From contig JAMLHJ010000003.1 in assembly GCA_023957245.1 (NCBI GenBank), forward strand, positions 62,001 to 126,000: DNA of 64,000 nt, in the 5' to 3' direction. Position numbers and translations under genes: made by a program. This DNA comes from Chitinophagales bacterium (GTDB lineage Bacteria > Bacteroidota > Bacteroidia > Chitinophagales > JADIYW01). The notes beneath the pieces are model-generated. The model worked only from the letters and a program-made list of their open reading frames with translations. It was not told the DNA's origin and ran no database searches. The first letter of the stretch is position 1. Every line of letters begins with the position of its first letter. This document shows, one piece after another, positions 33,115 to 43,618 of the stretch.

Positions 33115-35271
33115 TTATTCGCTATCTGATTTTTTGAATATAGAACCTATTTCTTTACCGATACGTTGAACAGCTTCTATACCTTTATTTAAAGGTTCTG
33201 TAGAGAAATCATTATAAGGTTCAGATAGGATATTGCTATCATATTCTTGAGGGTAAATAATTAATTTACTATTTGAAGTGAAATATTTATTCAGTTTATT
33301 TGGGAGATTGTCCAAAAGGCTCATGTATGAAGTTGCACCTTTTCTTGCTGAAACGAGAACAATCAAATCATCTTTTTGAATATTTCTTGACAATACTAAA
33401 AAATCTTCCCAATCTGTAAATTGATGATATTGAAAAGTGGCATTGAATTTTGCAATTTGAGCCGTTTTTTCTATTGCTTTTTTAGTAGTTTCATTGCTAT
33501 GGACTTGAATAGAAATACTCAATTCCTGTGCTAGTAGTACAATTTTACTTAGCCACAATCTAAATCCATTTTCATATTCTGCTAATGGTGGTACTGCCAA
33601 TACAATTCTTTTGTGTACAGCAATAGGTTTTTCTATGTGTCCTACAAATACAGTTTTTTCTGTAGAAGCGAGTACACTGTCAATTTTTTCACCTGCCAAT
33701 TTATCTAAAAAGCTAGTTTGTCTAGGCCATCTCATAATAATGATATTTGACATTATCTCCCTAGAAATACGACTGATACCACTTGCTGCATTATGGTCTA
33801 TCGTTGTGATGATATTCACTTTTGTTTCTGATGCTGAAGCTTGTTTGACAAATTCTTCTAATTTATTTCTAGTTTTTAAGAGATTTATTTCTGCTTCGTG
33901 GTCGTTAGATACAACAGATAAGACTGAAATTGGATTGGCTGATTTTTTATCTTTTATCAAGATTGTAAATTCAAGGATTTTCTCAATATTCTCTATTGTG
34001 GCAATAGGTAATAAAATATGTTCACTCTGCAATCCATTAGATTTAATATATTGAGAATCATCATCTTCAGATTCAATTAGAATTTGTTTAGCTGCTTTCT
34101 CAGTTGCAAAAGATGCTACAATACAAGTGATAAGAATGAGAATAATTGTCCCGTTCAGGATATTTTCATCTATAATATTTGCTTTATATCCTACTAATAT
34201 AACAGCTAATGTTGCAGCTGCATGTGCCCCACTTAATCCAAAAATAAGCTGACCTTGCGCTGAAGAATATTTTAAAGAAAACTGGGTAATCTTTGCGGCT
34301 ATCCATTTGCTTAATAATGCTACAGTAGATAATGTAGCAGCTACTATTAGAGCTCCTGGACCACTCAGAATAACTGTGACATCTACCAACATTCCTACGC
34401 TTATTAAGAAAAAGGGAATAAATAAAGAATTGCCGAAAAATTCAATTCTGTTCATTAAAGCCGAAGAATGGGGAATTAATCTATTTAATGCCAATCCAGC
34501 AACGAATGCACCTATAATTGCCTCTACTCCAGCGACTTCTGCTAAGAAAGCTGCAAAAAACATTATTGATAATACAAAAATATAGTGTGAGTGTTTTTCG
34601 CTTTCTAGTTTCTGGAAAAACCATTTGGCTATTCTAGGTATGATTAAAAACATGATGAGGCAAAAAATCAATAACGAGACTCCCAGCTTTATCCAAAATT
34701 CTTCATTAAGATTGCCTTGGCTATTGCCCATGATAACTGCTAGAATAATAAGTACAGCAGTGTCTGTCAATAATGTTCCTCCCACAGCAACCGCAACCGC
34801 TTGATTTTTGGATACGCCCAATTTGCTGACGATAGGATAAGCAACTAGTGTATGAGTGGCAAACATGCTTGCTGTCAAAAAACTAGTATTAAATCCATAA
34901 TCTAAAAAATAATAACATACTGGAAATCCAATACTTATAGGAATAATAAATGTAAAAAATCCAAATATTAAACTTTTGTTTTTATTGGCTTTAAATTCAT
35001 TCAAATCGAGTTCAAGACCTGCTATAAACATGATATAGAGCAGTCCAATAGTGGAAAATAAATCTATTGCTGAGTTTTTTTCTAATACCCCAAACCCATG
35101 TGGTCCAATGGCAACTCCAGCAATAATCAAACCTATTATGCCTGGAATATTAATCTTTTTGAGAAGTATAGGAGATAATAATATGATAAGAAGTATCAGC
35201 GAGAATATCAAAATTGGGCTATGGAGTGGCAATTGAAAGCTCTCTGCTAAATGACTGAAAAAATTCTCCAT
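33115..35271 (-). CDS. Cation:proton antiporter, CPA2 (Kef-like), with C-terminal USP-like region
   Basis: This 718-residue inner-membrane protein has about 12 membrane segments in residues 15-400, with family blocks PGIIGLIIAGVAIGPHGFG near the start, MFIAGLELDLNEF, and TDTAVL near residue 170, where the ion-binding Asp is expected. The C-terminal 300 residues are soluble and resemble two universal-stress-like domains, a common add-on in Bacteroidota members. No KTN/TrkA-N nucleotide site is visible. It would exchange K+ or Na+ for protons for pH or osmotic balance. It is a single gene, separated by about 120 bp from the SMR gene. Confidence 0.85.
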   Translation of the reverse strand: MENFFSHLAESFQLPLHSPILIFSLILLIILLSPILLKKINIPGIIGLIIAGVAIGPHGFGVLEKNSAIDLFSTIGLLYIMFIAGLELDLNEFKANKNKSLIFGFFTFIIPISIGFPVCYYFLDYGFNTSFLTASMFATHTLVAYPIVSKLGVSKNQAVAVAVGGTLLTDTAVLIILAVIMGNSQGNLNEEFWIKLGVSLLIFCLIMFLIIPRIAKWFFQKLESEKHSHYIFVLSIMFFAAFLAEVAGVEAIIGAFVAGLALNRLIPHSSALMNRIEFFGNSLFIPFFLISVGMLVDVTVILSGPGALIVAATLSTVALLSKWIAAKITQFSLKYSSAQGQLIFGLSGAHAAATLAVILVGYKANIIDENILNGTIILILITCIVASFATEKAAKQILIESEDDDSQYIKSNGLQSEHILLPIATIENIEKILEFTILIKDKKSANPISVLSVVSNDHEAEINLLKTRNKLEEFVKQASASETKVNIITTIDHNAASGISRISREIMSNIIIMRWPRQTSFLDKLAGEKIDSVLASTEKTVFVGHIEKPIAVHKRIVLAVPPLAEYENGFRLWLSKIVLLAQELSISIQVHSNETTKKAIEKTAQIAKFNATFQYHQFTDWEDFLVLSRNIQKDDLIVLVSARKGATSYMSLLDNLPNKLNKYFTSNSKLIIYPQEYDSNILSEPYNDFSTEPLNKGIEAVQRIGKEIGSIFKKSDSE

Positions 35272-35390
35272 AACTCTTATCTTTTTAAATTGAGCTAGGT
35301 AAAATAGTTAAATTTTACTGGAAAATATAACCTGTTAAGGTTTCTTAGTATCGTAATTAATTGCAATAAATTATAAAATAATTATAATAT

Positions 35391-35720
35391 CTATATATTA
35401 CTTTTTGAGAATAAGTTAATTACTATAACTCCTGCTAGTATTAGTGAAATTCCAATAATCGCTGGAAAATCTATTTTTTGATGAAATACAATAAAGCCTA
35501 TTAGTGTTATGAGTATAATTCCTATGCCTGACCATATTGCATAAGCTATACCTACTGGTATTGTTTTTAATGATACACTCAAAAAATAAAAAGTGGCTAT
35601 GTATCCCAATATACTCAAAACGGTGGGTAATGGACGAGTGTATTGTTCAGATGCTTTTAATAGTGATGTAGCAGCTGTTTCTAATAAAATAGCTATAAGA
35701 AGTGAAAGATATGGGTGCAT
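35391..35720 (-). CDS. SMR-family small multidrug exporter
   Basis: This 109-residue protein has four membrane helices and the SMR layout. Glu14, the essential coupled proton/substrate residue, is in LLIAILLETAATSLLKAS, and the GIAYAIWSGIG block of helix 3 is intact. SMR proteins work as antiparallel dimers exporting quaternary cations or guanidinium in exchange for protons. EmrE-type (drug) and Gdx-type (guanidinium) members cannot be told apart confidently here. It appears monocistronic, between the antiporter and the M16 protease gene. Confidence 0.9.
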   Translation of the reverse strand: MHPYLSLLIAILLETAATSLLKASEQYTRPLPTVLSILGYIATFYFLSVSLKTIPVGIAYAIWSGIGIILITLIGFIVFHQKIDFPAIIGISLILAGVIVINLFSKSNI

Positions 35721-35762
35721 GTGTCTATGTTTTATTTTTGCCTTGAAAATGGAAAATATTTG

Positions 35763-35810
35763 TAAAAATAAAAAATGGAATTATCAACTAAAATAGGCTG
35801 ATAATTCCAT
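35763..35810 (-). terminator. Strong terminator of the M16 protease gene
   Basis: A perfect 12 bp stem (35775-35786 with 35799-35810) has a 12-base loop. On the minus strand it is followed by TTTTTATTTTTA. It lies 20 bases after the M16 gene stop. Confidence 0.85.
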
Positions 35811-35829
35811 TGATAGGGACGAAATGTTT

Positions 35830-38751
35830 TTATTTTTCAGGACTCATGACGATACGTATAAAGTTAGTACCTATGAGATATTCTTGAAATGCTTTTTGTA
35901 TTTGGTCAATTGAAATGCTATTAACTTTTTGAAGATATTTGTCTGTATCTTTTATTGGCTCATTGAAAGCAATAGATTCTTTAATCGCACTGACCCAATA
36001 GCTGTTCTCTTTAACATCTAACTCTACTTCTCTTTTGATAGTTTCTTTGACTTTATTTAAAGTAACATCATCAATAGGGTTTTTCTTCAAGTTTTCGATA
36101 ACTTCCATCGCTGCTTTTTCAATATCTGCAGCTTGTTCTGGATCTGCATTATAAGTGAATAATTCGTGGTATTGCTGACTAGGTATCCTGTCAAATCCAC
36201 CTTGTACACCTACACCATATACGCCACCTTTGTCTTCCCTGAGAGCTTCTCTTAATTTGATGTTCAAAACACTTGTCATCATATCAAATACCAATTCATC
36301 ATCACTGCTCCATTTTTTATCTCCGCTGAAATAAAAGAGTGCATTGACTTTTGGAGCTGCTCCCATAGAGACTTCTTTATTGACTTTTCCTTTAGGAGGG
36401 TTCACTTTAGTATCTTTCCATTGCTCTTTTTTGCCTGTAGTAGGTAATGAAGCAATATATTGTTCTACTAAGCCTGATAGTTTGTCTGTGTCAACATTAC
36501 CTATGACTACAAAATTAAAATCAGAAGCATTATTAAATCTGTCTTTGTAGAATTGAAATGCGTTATTGAAATTGATTTTATCAAAGTCTTCTACAGCAGG
36601 GAATCTTTTTCTGATATTGTTTTGAAATAATGTCTCATAAATCACTTTCTGAAAATAGATAGCTGGATTGGCTAAAAGATTAGAATATAAGGCTTTGTTT
36701 TTATTGACATAAGATTGGAAAGCTGAGCTATCTTGCTTAGGTGCAGAAAAATTGAGATATAAAAGTTGGAACAATGTTTCAATATCTTTAGGTGTTGTTG
36801 AAGCATTGATACCTTCTTCAAGTTCTCTTACATAAGGAACAGAAACTACAGTTTTACCAGCTAAAGCTTTGTTTAAGCTGATTTTATCAAAATCTCCATA
36901 TCCACTTTCGCTTACTATTGGTGCTGCATTGCTGATAGAGAAGAAATCTGCATCTGAATATAATGAACTTCCACCTGGACTGAATGCATGTACTAGAATT
37001 TCATCATTTTTGAAATCTGTCTTTTTAACCCATACAGTTCCGCCATTGCTTAAAGTCCATTTTTCAAATCCATTAGTAGTGTTTTCTTTTTGGAGAATTT
37101 TACCAGCTGTAGGAAGAGTAGGTAACAATTGTGTGGAGACGACTTTCTCTTCAATTGGTTTGAGGTCTGATTGTGCTACTTCTTTTTGAATAGCCAAGAT
37201 TTTCTCTTTTGAAGGTAAAATATCTTTACTGCTTTCAGGTGACGTAACAATGACCACAGTATTTTTGTGAGTAATTATTTTTTTGAAATTGTCATTGATT
37301 TCTGCCAATGTGATAGTAGGTAGTAAAATTTGGACAAGTTGATTTTCAATTTCTATCCCAGGGCTAGCTTGACCAGAAAGATAAAAATCTACATATTCAC
37401 TCGCATAATTGGAAGACTCTGTTTTATCTTTTTCTTTCAAAGCAGTTTCATAGCTATTGATTAGTTCGGCAACAGCTCTATCATATTCACTTTGTGTGAT
37501 GCCAAATTTTTCTACTAAGTACATCTGCTCGAATAATGTCTTCAACATTGTTTCTGTTTTGTCAGGTGTACCAACAGCCATCGCTGCAAAAGCATCCAAA
37601 CCTCTTAATTGATTTTCATAACTTGACATAGCACCAAAAAATGGTGGAGCTGGCTGTTGTAAAATTTCATCTAATCTTTCATTGATAGCTAAATTGATGA
37701 TTTGGTGTTTGAGCATTTCTCTATATCCAATAATATTATCATTGTGATTAGCAGGATGCTTCTCAAATAGCATAACTTGGGTATATGGAGCTTCTTTATC
37801 TGTAACAATACTTATCAAGGTTTCTTGGTGAGGAGGAATAGGATAAAGCTCTTTTTTTCTTGGTGATGCTACTTCAGGAATGTCAGAAAATCTTTTTATG
37901 ATTTCCGCTTCTATAGTTTTAGGGTCAATATCACCAACTACAACTAGTGCCATCAAATCTGGTCTATACCAATCTTTGTAAAATCTTTCTATCACTTTAG
38001 GTGATGCATTTTTGATAATCGCTGTATCACCAATAGGCAGTCTTTCAGCATATCTAGAATCGTGGAAAAGGATTGGAAAATATTGGTTTTGCATTCTTTG
38101 TTGTGGACCTAGTGAACTACGCCATTCGGATACCACAACACCTCTTTCTTTATTAATTTCTTCTTCAGGTAAAGTCAATCCACTTGCCCAATCTTCCAAA
38201 ATCAATAAACTAGAATCAATAATCTCTGGCTTGTCGGTAGGTACTTGTAGCATGTAAACTGTCTCGTCAAAACTGGTATAAGCATTGAGGTGAGGTCCAA
38301 ATTTTGTTCCTATTCTTTCAACATAATTGACCAAATCATTTTTTTTGAAACTCTTGCTTCCGTTGAATGCCATGTGTTCCAAAAAGTGAGCTAATCCTTT
38401 TTGATCGTTATCTTCTTGATTAGAGCCTGCATTGACGACCAATCTAAGTTCCATGCGATTTTCTGGCTTTGAATTTTTCCTTATGAAGTACTGCATTCCA
38501 TTTGGCAATGTTCCATGAAGTACATTAGGATCTAGTGGTAAAATCTGTTTTTTTGCTTCTTCGATTAGACTATTTTCCTGAGATGATGTAGGACTTTCTT
38601 TTGCTGGAGCTATTTTTTGTTCTGTTGTTTTAGTTGCTTTAGCATTCTTGTGTTTTTTGCAATACGCTTCTACCGAATTAAAATTGGAGTATAAGGAAAG
38701 TGTAAAAATACTTCCTATCCCCAATACTAATACCTTTTTTACTTGATTCAT
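35830..38751 (-). CDS. M16 family zinc metallopeptidase, exported
   Basis: This 973-residue protein belongs to the pitrilysin/insulinase family, full double-domain form. The inverted zinc motif HxxEH is H122, E125, H126 (AHFLEHMAFNG), and the third ligand is E201 in KERGVVVSEW, 75 residues on. The second half repeats the fold without the zinc motif, as expected. The N-terminus has a signal-like hydrophobic stretch (VLVLGIGSIFTLSLYSNF), then a charged linker rich in Lys, Thr and Ser. It is likely periplasmic and degrades peptides. It is a single gene with its own terminator, divergent from pafA across a 249 bp gap. Confidence 0.92.
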   Translation of the reverse strand: MNQVKKVLVLGIGSIFTLSLYSNFNSVEAYCKKHKNAKATKTTEQKIAPAKESPTSSQENSLIEEAKKQILPLDPNVLHGTLPNGMQYFIRKNSKPENRMELRLVVNAGSNQEDNDQKGLAHFLEHMAFNGSKSFKKNDLVNYVERIGTKFGPHLNAYTSFDETVYMLQVPTDKPEIIDSSLLILEDWASGLTLPEEEINKERGVVVSEWRSSLGPQQRMQNQYFPILFHDSRYAERLPIGDTAIIKNASPKVIERFYKDWYRPDLMALVVVGDIDPKTIEAEIIKRFSDIPEVASPRKKELYPIPPHQETLISIVTDKEAPYTQVMLFEKHPANHNDNIIGYREMLKHQIINLAINERLDEILQQPAPPFFGAMSSYENQLRGLDAFAAMAVGTPDKTETMLKTLFEQMYLVEKFGITQSEYDRAVAELINSYETALKEKDKTESSNYASEYVDFYLSGQASPGIEIENQLVQILLPTITLAEINDNFKKIITHKNTVVIVTSPESSKDILPSKEKILAIQKEVAQSDLKPIEEKVVSTQLLPTLPTAGKILQKENTTNGFEKWTLSNGGTVWVKKTDFKNDEILVHAFSPGGSSLYSDADFFSISNAAPIVSESGYGDFDKISLNKALAGKTVVSVPYVRELEEGINASTTPKDIETLFQLLYLNFSAPKQDSSAFQSYVNKNKALYSNLLANPAIYFQKVIYETLFQNNIRKRFPAVEDFDKINFNNAFQFYKDRFNNASDFNFVVIGNVDTDKLSGLVEQYIASLPTTGKKEQWKDTKVNPPKGKVNKEVSMGAAPKVNALFYFSGDKKWSSDDELVFDMMTSVLNIKLREALREDKGGVYGVGVQGGFDRIPSQQYHELFTYNADPEQAADIEKAAMEVIENLKKNPIDDVTLNKVKETIKREVELDVKENSYWVSAIKESIAFNEPIKDTDKYLQKVNSISIDQIQKAFQEYLIGTNFIRIVMSPEK

Positions 38752-39000
38752 ATAGTTGTTTTATGATTAAAATATGAACTGAAAGGTACAGTTTTTAAAA
38801 TTATTATGATAAGAAATAAATGAAATCAAGTATAAAAATAGTTAAGTGTGAAATTCTCAGTTGTTGATAGATGCTATAAATAGAATAATGTTGATAATTT
38901 CATGAGAAGATGAAAGGGTAAGATTTTTTCTACCTGAGTGCGTATCTTTAATGAGAATTTTGAATTTTGTTAATTCAATAGATATTAAAATCTTAAATCA
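38752..39000. other. Divergent intergenic region between the M16 protease and pafA
   Basis: This gap must hold promoters for both genes. The best candidate is TATCTTTA at 38943-38950 on the plus strand, 7/8 to TAnnTTTG, 50 bases before the pafA ATG. No convincing -33 box or Pho-type site was found. Confidence 0.35.
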
Positions 39001-40656
39001 ATGAAAAAGCATTTTATAGTCATCATTTTTTTATTCTTTGGAGGGAGTTGGAGTGTTATGGCTCAACCCAATGGTGCTCAACCCAAGCTGATAGTTAATA
39101 TTGTCGTCGATCAGATGAAGCAAGATTATTTGTTTAGATTTTGGAATTTGTATGGCGAAGAAGGCTTCAAAAAGATGGTAAATGAAGGTTATAATTTTGC
39201 CAATTGTCAGTATAGTTATTTTCCTACATATACTGCTGCTGGACATGCTTGTATTGGTACAGGGACTACTCCTTCGGTCAATGGAATTGTCGGTAATGAC
39301 TGGTATGAAAATAATTCAGGTGAAAAAATGTATTGTGTCTCAGATAAAAGTGTGCAAAGCGTAGGTACAGAAACAGCATCAGGACAGATGTCTCCTAGAA
39401 ATCTTTTATCTTCTACCATAGGTGATGAATTGAGATTGGCCACTAATAATCGTTCAAAAGTTTTTGGTATTTCACTCAAAGATAGAGGAGCGATTTTACC
39501 TCCTGGACACTTGGCAAATGCTGCCTATTGGTTGGATCCCAATGAAGGAAATTTTATTTCTTCAACATACTACATGAGTGAATTGCCGTCTTGGGTCAAA
39601 GATTTTAATAAAAAGAATTTAGTAGATAAATATCTCAATCAGACATGGAAAACTTCTGTTTCTGTAAAGACTTTAGAAAAATATACAGAAGCAGATAATA
39701 GCCCTTATGAAAATATTCCTAAAGGTATATCTTCGCCAGTATTTCCTTATCAATTGAAAGAACTTAGAAAAGATAATGGAGATAAATCATTGATAATGAA
39801 TACGCCATTTGGGAATTCTTTATTGATGGATTTTACTGAAGCATTGCTTAAAAATGAAAAATTGGGAAAGATGAAAGACAAGGGAGATGCTCCAGATCTT
39901 TTGTATGTCAGTTTTTCTTCTACAGATTATATTGGTCATTTTTTTGGAATTCGCTCGGTGGAGATAGCAGATACTTATGTGCGATTAGATAAAGAAATAG
40001 CTAGTTTGATTAATTTATTAGAAAATCAATTGGGAAAAGATGATTTTGTTATCGTATTGACTGCCGATCATGCTGCTGCTGATAATCCCAAATATTTAGC
40101 ATCTAAAAAGATGGGAACAGATTTTTTTGATAACAATATTGTCAAAACTCAATTGAGAGCCTATTTAGAAAAGAAATTTGGTCAAGATTTGATTGATGGT
40201 TATAAAAACTCACAGATTTATCTCAATAAAGATGCAATCCACGCTTTGAATCTCAATGAAGAATCTGTTAAAGAAGAGATAATTGATTTTATGAAATTTC
40301 AACCTGGCGTTCAAAAAGTATTTTCTTCAAAATTACTTTCTGATGGAAGTATTACAGATGATATATTGAAATATTATAGTAAAGGTTATAATCCATTGCG
40401 TTGTGGAGATGTATTTATTTTGCTTCAACCAGGTTGGCTAGATATGAGTTGGTCACAATCTGGAACTACTCATGGATCGGTTTATGCTTATGACAAACAT
40501 GTGCCTTTGCTTTTTTATGGTAAGGGTATTCCAATAGGGAAAAGTTATGATATTGTCAGCCCAAGCCATATTGCACCTACATTGTCAGCGATGATAGGGA
40601 TAAGCCCACCCAATGGTTGTACGACTCCACCACTAATTAATTATTTTGGGAAGTAA
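39001..40656 (+). CDS. pafA: PafA-type alkaline phosphatase
   Basis: This 551-residue exported phosphomonoesterase belongs to the PafA branch of the alkaline phosphatase superfamily. It has a Sec signal (KHFIVIIFLFFGGSWSVMAQ). Active-site landmarks are the metal ligand in VVDQMKQDY, the nucleophile Thr78 in PTYTAAGH, Asn99 in GND, and Lys160/Arg162 in ISLKDRGA; the PafA equivalents are Thr79, Asn100, Lys162 and Arg164. TADHAAADNP and TTHGSVYAYDKHVPLLFYG supply the second metal site. PafA releases phosphate from many phosphate monoesters in the periplasm. It lies 13 bases upstream of the VCBS-repeat gene and is probably cotranscribed with it. Confidence 0.9.
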   Translation: MKKHFIVIIFLFFGGSWSVMAQPNGAQPKLIVNIVVDQMKQDYLFRFWNLYGEEGFKKMVNEGYNFANCQYSYFPTYTAAGHACIGTGTTPSVNGIVGNDWYENNSGEKMYCVSDKSVQSVGTETASGQMSPRNLLSSTIGDELRLATNNRSKVFGISLKDRGAILPPGHLANAAYWLDPNEGNFISSTYYMSELPSWVKDFNKKNLVDKYLNQTWKTSVSVKTLEKYTEADNSPYENIPKGISSPVFPYQLKELRKDNGDKSLIMNTPFGNSLLMDFTEALLKNEKLGKMKDKGDAPDLLYVSFSSTDYIGHFFGIRSVEIADTYVRLDKEIASLINLLENQLGKDDFVIVLTADHAAADNPKYLASKKMGTDFFDNNIVKTQLRAYLEKKFGQDLIDGYKNSQIYLNKDAIHALNLNEESVKEEIIDFMKFQPGVQKVFSSKLLSDGSITDDILKYYSKGYNPLRCGDVFILLQPGWLDMSWSQSGTTHGSVYAYDKHVPLLFYGKGIPIGKSYDIVSPSHIAPTLSAMIGISPPNGCTTPPLINYFGK

Positions 40657-40669
40657 ATTGTTGTATTGA

Positions 40670-42892
40670 ATGAGTTGCTGTAAGAAAATCTTTTTATGTT
40701 TTAGGTTATTCATTTGCTTTCATTTGGTATTGAATGTGAATGCGCAGACAACGCTAGTGTTTAAAGAGATAGATTATATCCCAGTCCGACAAAATGGCGT
40801 GTATCTAAAATATCCATGGGCGGGAGGATTGAATAGTGCTCAGTTTTGCGATTTGGATTTGAATGGAGATGGTTTGAGAGATTTAATGGTTTTTGAAAAA
40901 ACAGATTTTTCTAATCGTACATTTATTGCGACAGATAAAGGTCAATATTTACTAGATAGAAATTATTCACGACATATTCCAGCATTGCAAGGTTGGGTAG
41001 TCAATAAAGATATGAATTGTGATGGAATCGATGATTTATTGACTTATAATGAAGGTTCAATAGCAGTTTATAGAGGATTTTTAGACAATGATACTTTGAA
41101 ATATGAATTATGGTCAAATGAAATATTGTATCAGAGTAGTTCAGGGGCTATCAATCTCTATGGTACATTTGTAGATAGGCCTGCAGTCGCAGATTTTGAT
41201 TATGATGGTGACAATGATATTTTGACGTTTAATGTGAGTGCTAATAGAATGTTACTATACAAAAATATGCATGTGGAGAATGGTTTAGATTGTGATACGC
41301 TAGCTTTTACACTTTATGATAATTGTTGGGGCAATGTGTATGAATCAGGATTTAGCCCGATGATAGATATGCATGATACCTGTATGTATAAGATTTCAGG
41401 AGGAAGATATGCCGATACAGAAGATGAAGATTTTTCAAAAAAGCGACATGCTGGATCAACTTTGGAAGCTTTTGATATTCGAGGGAGAGGAGTTTTAGAT
41501 GTTTTGATGGGTGATGTTTCCTTTAATTTTATCAATCATTTGAGAAATGATGGCGATAGAAAATATGCTTCAATTTTAAGTCAAGACACTCTATTTCCTT
41601 CTTATGATGTGAGTGTTTCAACATCGTCCTTTCCGTTGGCTAAATTTATAGATGTGAATCATGACGGGAAAAAAGATTTGATTGTTACACCATTTGAAGG
41701 CTTGGGAGTGGATAATTATCACAATGTTTTATGGTACCGCAATGTAGGTGAAGACAATGTTCAATTAGAGTTTTTAACCCATTCATTTCTTGTAGGAGAT
41801 ATGATAGATATAGGGGAAAATGCTGCGCCAGCTATTGTGGATATTGATGGCGATGGTTTGAAAGATATTTTAATAGGAGGAGGTTATAGAAAGAATGGCA
41901 AATTAGATTATCGTTTACATTATTACAGAAATATAGGCTCTTCAACTTATCCAATTTTTAGATTAGAAGATGAAGATTTTTTAAAATTTAGCAATACTGC
42001 TTGGACCGAACCTATTCTTTCTGTTGGAGATTTAGATGGAGATAGCAAGGAAGATTTGTTGATTGGTTTGTACGATGGAAGAGTCTTATTTTATAAGAAT
42101 ATTTCTTCGAATAGTGGTTTTCAAGCTGCCGAACCTGTTTTTCTTCAATTGGGAGCGAATGTTTTGGATATAGGGCAAAATGCAGCTCCATGTGTTTTTG
42201 ATATAGATAGAGATGGTAAGGCAGAACTATTTATAGGAGAGTTCAATGGAAATATAAATCTTTATAAAAACACCTCTAATAATGCGCAGATTCAATTGGA
42301 ATTGGTGACAGATTCAGTAGGTAAAATTAAGACTGCAACTGATGCGTTGCCATTTGGTTATAGTAGTATAGCGATTGGTGATATAAATGGCGATGGAAAA
42401 TATGATTTAATAATCGGTTCATATCTTCAATTGAAATATGTTGATAATATTGAAGATAGCTTATTATTAAGAGTGAAAACTCAAGATTTCTCTTTTAATT
42501 TAGGTAGAAAAATAGTTCCAGTATTTGGAAATTTTTTATCGACAAAGGACAATACATTGCTATTAGGAGTACAGACAGGAGGGGTGAGGTGGTTGAGCCA
42601 AAATCCACCAGCTTATCAACCTGTAGGAGTGAAGGATAAATATTTTTCAGATATAAATTTTAAAATTTTCCCCAATCCTAATCATGGTGAAATCCAAGTA
42701 GAGTTACCTTCACAGATACAAGGAACGGAATGGATAATTTCCGATATGTTGGGTGCTGAATGTAAAAGAGGTCAAATGAATGGACAAATTGAAAAAATTT
42801 ATTTATCTTCTCTATCCAATGGGATTTATGTATTTCATTTAATAAATGGAGGACAATTGATAGGTAGCCAATTGTTCAGTAAAACACGATAA
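40670..42892 (+). CDS. Secreted VCBS/FG-GAP repeat protein with T9SS sorting tail
   Basis: This 740-residue protein has a signal peptide (LFICFHLVLNVNAQ). Its body is built of calcium-binding-like repeats of the FG-GAP/VCBS type, seen as DLDLNGDGLRDLMVF, DFDYDGDNDILTF, DVNHDGKKDLIVT, DIDGDGLKDILIG, DLDGDSKEDLLIG and DINGDGKYDLIIG. These form a β-propeller. The C-terminus (KIFPNPNHGEIQVEL to NGIYVFHLINGG) is a type A T9SS sorting domain, so it is sent across the outer membrane. Binding partner is unknown. It is the second gene after pafA and is followed 1 base later by the NAD(P)-binding protein gene. Confidence 0.88.
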   Translation: MSCCKKIFLCFRLFICFHLVLNVNAQTTLVFKEIDYIPVRQNGVYLKYPWAGGLNSAQFCDLDLNGDGLRDLMVFEKTDFSNRTFIATDKGQYLLDRNYSRHIPALQGWVVNKDMNCDGIDDLLTYNEGSIAVYRGFLDNDTLKYELWSNEILYQSSSGAINLYGTFVDRPAVADFDYDGDNDILTFNVSANRMLLYKNMHVENGLDCDTLAFTLYDNCWGNVYESGFSPMIDMHDTCMYKISGGRYADTEDEDFSKKRHAGSTLEAFDIRGRGVLDVLMGDVSFNFINHLRNDGDRKYASILSQDTLFPSYDVSVSTSSFPLAKFIDVNHDGKKDLIVTPFEGLGVDNYHNVLWYRNVGEDNVQLEFLTHSFLVGDMIDIGENAAPAIVDIDGDGLKDILIGGGYRKNGKLDYRLHYYRNIGSSTYPIFRLEDEDFLKFSNTAWTEPILSVGDLDGDSKEDLLIGLYDGRVLFYKNISSNSGFQAAEPVFLQLGANVLDIGQNAAPCVFDIDRDGKAELFIGEFNGNINLYKNTSNNAQIQLELVTDSVGKIKTATDALPFGYSSIAIGDINGDGKYDLIIGSYLQLKYVDNIEDSLLLRVKTQDFSFNLGRKIVPVFGNFLSTKDNTLLLGVQTGGVRWLSQNPPAYQPVGVKDKYFSDINFKIFPNPNHGEIQVELPSQIQGTEWIISDMLGAECKRGQMNGQIEKIYLSSLSNGIYVFHLINGGQLIGSQLFSKTR

Positions 42893-42893
42893 T

Positions 42894-43550
42894 ATGGCAA
42901 AGAATATTGCAATAGTTGCAGGAGGTACAGGATTGGTTGGGCAATATGTATTGGAATACTTATTGGAAGATGATGATTTCGAGAAGGTGTATATCCTCAA
43001 TCGAAGACATGTAGGTTATCAACATAGTAAAGCTCAAGAAATAGTAGTGGACTTTGATGAGATACTGAAGTCGATAAGTGATATTCAAGCGACACATGCT
43101 TTCTGTTGCTTGGGAACGACTATTAAAAAAGCTGGAAGCAAAGAAGCATTCAAGAAAGTAGATTATCAATATGCTTTCAATTTTGCACAAGCAGTTCATC
43201 AATTGGGTTGTGAGAATTTTAATGTTATTACTGCTTTGGGAACCAATAAACCTTCTTTGATTTTTTACAATCAAGTTAAATACGAATTGACACAATCATT
43301 GAAAGAGTTGAAATTTCATACATTGAATATTATCCAGCCTTCATTATTGATAGGAGATAGGGCTGATGTCAGATTTGGTGAAAAAATAGGTCAAAAGATT
43401 TTCGAACAAACAAGTGCATTGTGGATAGGTCCATTGAAAAAATATGCAGGTATTGAAGGTCGTCAAGTTGCAAAAGCAATGGTGGCTATTTCAAAGAAAA
43501 CACATAATGGTGTATTTCGATATCCTTCTAATATATTGCAGGATTATTAA
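42894..43550 (+). CDS. NAD(P)-binding Rossmann protein, HTATIP2/TIP30-like
   Basis: This 218-residue atypical short-chain dehydrogenase has the nucleotide-binding GGTGLVGQYV near the N-terminus, then LNRR after strand 2, CCLGTT after strand 4, and SLIFYNQVKYELTQ in the position of the Tyr-x-x-x-Lys motif (YNQVK). Downstream NIIQPSLLIGDR matches the TIP30/HTATIP2-like group. It is cytosolic. The gene begins 1 base after the stop of the secreted VCBS-repeat gene, so they are cotranscribed, though no functional link is evident. Substrate is unknown. Confidence 0.75.
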   Translation: MAKNIAIVAGGTGLVGQYVLEYLLEDDDFEKVYILNRRHVGYQHSKAQEIVVDFDEILKSISDIQATHAFCCLGTTIKKAGSKEAFKKVDYQYAFNFAQAVHQLGCENFNVITALGTNKPSLIFYNQVKYELTQSLKELKFHTLNIIQPSLLIGDRADVRFGEKIGQKIFEQTSALWIGPLKKYAGIEGRQVAKAMVAISKKTHNGVFRYPSNILQDY

Positions 43551-43618
43551 TCAAGCAGCAAATTACTTGCTCAGTAGGAGTGATACCAATCTTTCTCGAT
43601 ATGGACTATCGAAAATAT